Source: Cupriavidus sp. MP-37
GTDB taxonomy: Bacteria; Pseudomonadota; Gammaproteobacteria; Burkholderiales; Burkholderiaceae
DNA length: 64,000 nt
Direction of reading: 5' to 3'
NCBI RefSeq assembly: GCF_020618415.1
Contig: NZ_CP085345.1
Location: 1,860,001 to 1,924,000, forward strand
Shown: positions 62,823 to 64,000 of the stretch, one piece after another
How positions within the stretch are numbered: position 1 is the stretch's first letter
Layout: each line of letters starts with the position of its first letter
Notes under the pieces: generated by a model
The model's input: only the letters and a program-made list of their open reading frames with translations
The model's database searches: none
What the model was told of the DNA's origin: nothing
Translations under genes and position numbers: made by a program

Positions 62823-64000
62823 ATGTTCGCGTTCGCCGCCGCCATCGTGTTGCTCGCCGTGGCGGGCATCGTCGCCTACAACCTGGTCGGCGGCGAGAAG
62901 CGCATCGAGCGCCGCCTCGACCGCGTCTACAGCCTGGAGGACCCGCAGTTCGCGCGCGAACTTGGCGTGTTGCTGGGACCGCCCGTGGTCGACGGCAACC
63001 GCTACCGCGTGCTCAGGAACGGCGACGAGATCTTCCCGGCGATGCTGGGGGCGATCCGCGCCGCGCGGAAGACCATCAACTTCGAGTCGTATATCTACTG
63101 GTCGGGCGATATCGGCCACGATTTCGCGCAGGCACTGGCCGAGCGCGCCAGGGCCGGCGTCAGCGTCAAGGTGCTGCTGGACGCGGTCGGCAGTTCCAGG
63201 ATCGACAAGGCCGCGCTCGAACTGATGACCCGGGCCGGCGTGGATGTGCGCCGCTACCATCCGGTGCGCTGGTACACCATCGGCAAGCTCAACAACCGCA
63301 CCCACCGCAAGGTGCTGGTGGTCGACGGCCGCATCGGCTTTACCGGCGGCGTCGGCATCGCGCCGGAGTGGACCGGCCATGCGCAGGACCCCGACCACTG
63401 GCGCGATACGCATTTCGAGGTGGAAGGTCCGGTGGTCGGCCAGATGCAGTCGGTGTTCCTGGACAACTGGATCAAGGTCAGCGGCGCGGTGCCGCATGGC
63501 CCCGACTACTTTCCCGAACTGCCGCCGGTCGGCCATGGCCGGGCGCAGATGTTCAGCAGCTCGCCCACCGGCGGCAGCGAGAGCATGGCGCTGATGTACC
63601 ACCTGGCGATCACCGCGGCGGCGCGCACCATCGACCTGTCGGCAGCGTATTTCGTGCCCGACGCGCTGACCGAGCGGGCGCTGCTGGCGGCGCTGGCACG
63701 CGGCGTCAGGTTGCGGGTGATCGTGCCGGGCGAGCATATCGACTCGGAAACCGTGCGCTCGGCGTCGCGTGCCCGCTGGGGCGAATTGCTCAAGGCCGGC
63801 GCGCTGATCGCCGAGTACGCGCCGACCATGTACCACTGCAAGGTGCTGATCGTCGACGACCTGCTGGTCTCGGTCGGGTCCACCAACTTCGACAACCGGT
63901 CGTTCCGCCTCAATGACGAAGCCACGCTCAATATCCTCGATGCGGCGTTCGCCGCGCAGCAGACCCGGATCTTCGAGGAAGACCTGAAGCTGTCGCGCCC
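62823..64000 (+). CDS. Cardiolipin synthase-type phospholipase D (cut by window edge)
   Basis: About 392 residues are visible and the end lies beyond the window. One N-terminal membrane helix (1-20, FAFAAAIVLLAVAGIVAYNL) precedes two phospholipase D halves. Both HKD motifs are intact: HRKVLVVDGRIGFTGG and YHCKVLIVDDLLVSVGSTNF. It resembles ClsB/ClsA cardiolipin synthases that join phosphatidylglycerol molecules. AAGGGG precedes ATG 62823; an in-frame GTG at 62781 is possible. Confidence 0.93.
   Translation, partial: MFAFAAAIVLLAVAGIVAYNLVGGEKRIERRLDRVYSLEDPQFARELGVLLGPPVVDGNRYRVLRNGDEIFPAMLGAIRAARKTINFESYIYWSGDIGHDFAQALAERARAGVSVKVLLDAVGSSRIDKAALELMTRAGVDVRRYHPVRWYTIGKLNNRTHRKVLVVDGRIGFTGGVGIAPEWTGHAQDPDHWRDTHFEVEGPVVGQMQSVFLDNWIKVSGAVPHGPDYFPELPPVGHGRAQMFSSSPTGGSESMALMYHLAITAAARTIDLSAAYFVPDALTERALLAALARGVRLRVIVPGEHIDSETVRSASRARWGELLKAGALIAEYAPTMYHCKVLIVDDLLVSVGSTNFDNRSFRLNDEATLNILDAAFAAQQTRIFEEDLKLSR

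Overview
The window is GC-rich beta-proteobacterial DNA. It most resembles a secondary chromosome of Cupriavidus/Ralstonia (inference). The main reasons are a norR-norA-norB nitric oxide cluster with the GGT-N7-ACC operator array known from Ralstonia eutropha, a Bug-type (TctC) receptor beside an amidase, LysR regulators in divergent pairs, and many small stress proteins typical of Burkholderiales. Both edges cut genes: ku on the left and a cardiolipin-synthase-type phospholipase D on the right. I saw no rRNA, tRNA, CRISPR array, insertion sequence or prophage.

Region 1 (1-13.7 kb), DNA end joining and signalling. On the minus strand ligD, a small secreted protein, a hybrid histidine kinase, a proline-rich ORF and ku run in one direction. 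ku and ligD together make the bacterial non-homologous end-joining pair. On the plus strand come an SDR protein, a second hybrid kinase, an NtrC-type regulator and a degenerate kinase. A sigma-54 activator without a receiver faces the NtrC-type regulator.

Region 2 (13.9-26.2 kb), a stress and DNA-maintenance island. It holds a Lys/Ala-rich H1-like protein, a glycine-zipper membrane protein and its soluble paralogue, a PRC-barrel protein, BON and CBS proteins, an iron-permease-like protein, a general-stress SDR, and DUF3008 and DUF3309 proteins. There are two ParB-like (PF08857) paralogues and one of two BON proteins with long disordered arms. A tight run of DUF3182, alpha/beta hydrolase and topoisomerase IB genes sits in the middle.

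Region 3 (26.4-42.2 kb), anaerobic and nitric-oxide physiology. A NarXL-like pair, a polytopic membrane protein behind a 21-codon leader, a nitronate-monooxygenase-like flavoprotein, ubiU-ubiV-ubiT (oxygen-independent ubiquinone synthesis), a diguanylate cyclase, norR, norA (Ric/YtfE) and norB (quinol NO reductase) lie together. Two promoters here, for the membrane protein and for ubiU, share one architecture: an FNR/DNR-like box 22 bp upstream of TAGCAT. norAB has three NorR sites and a sigma-54 promoter.

Region 4 (42.2-51.8 kb), accessory metabolism. It contains a DsbA/FrnE-like protein, a cytochrome c, soxR facing a Rid-family gene through a 19-bp-spacer SoxR-type promoter, a LysR/quinone reductase pair, a Bug receptor-amidase-LysR set and xthA.

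Region 5 (51.8-64 kb), envelope. A second disordered BON protein, an OB-fold lipoprotein, a LpoB-YcfL-lipoprotein-COG3014 operon, a two-component pair, an MFS/LysR pair and a truncated phospholipase D gene end the window.
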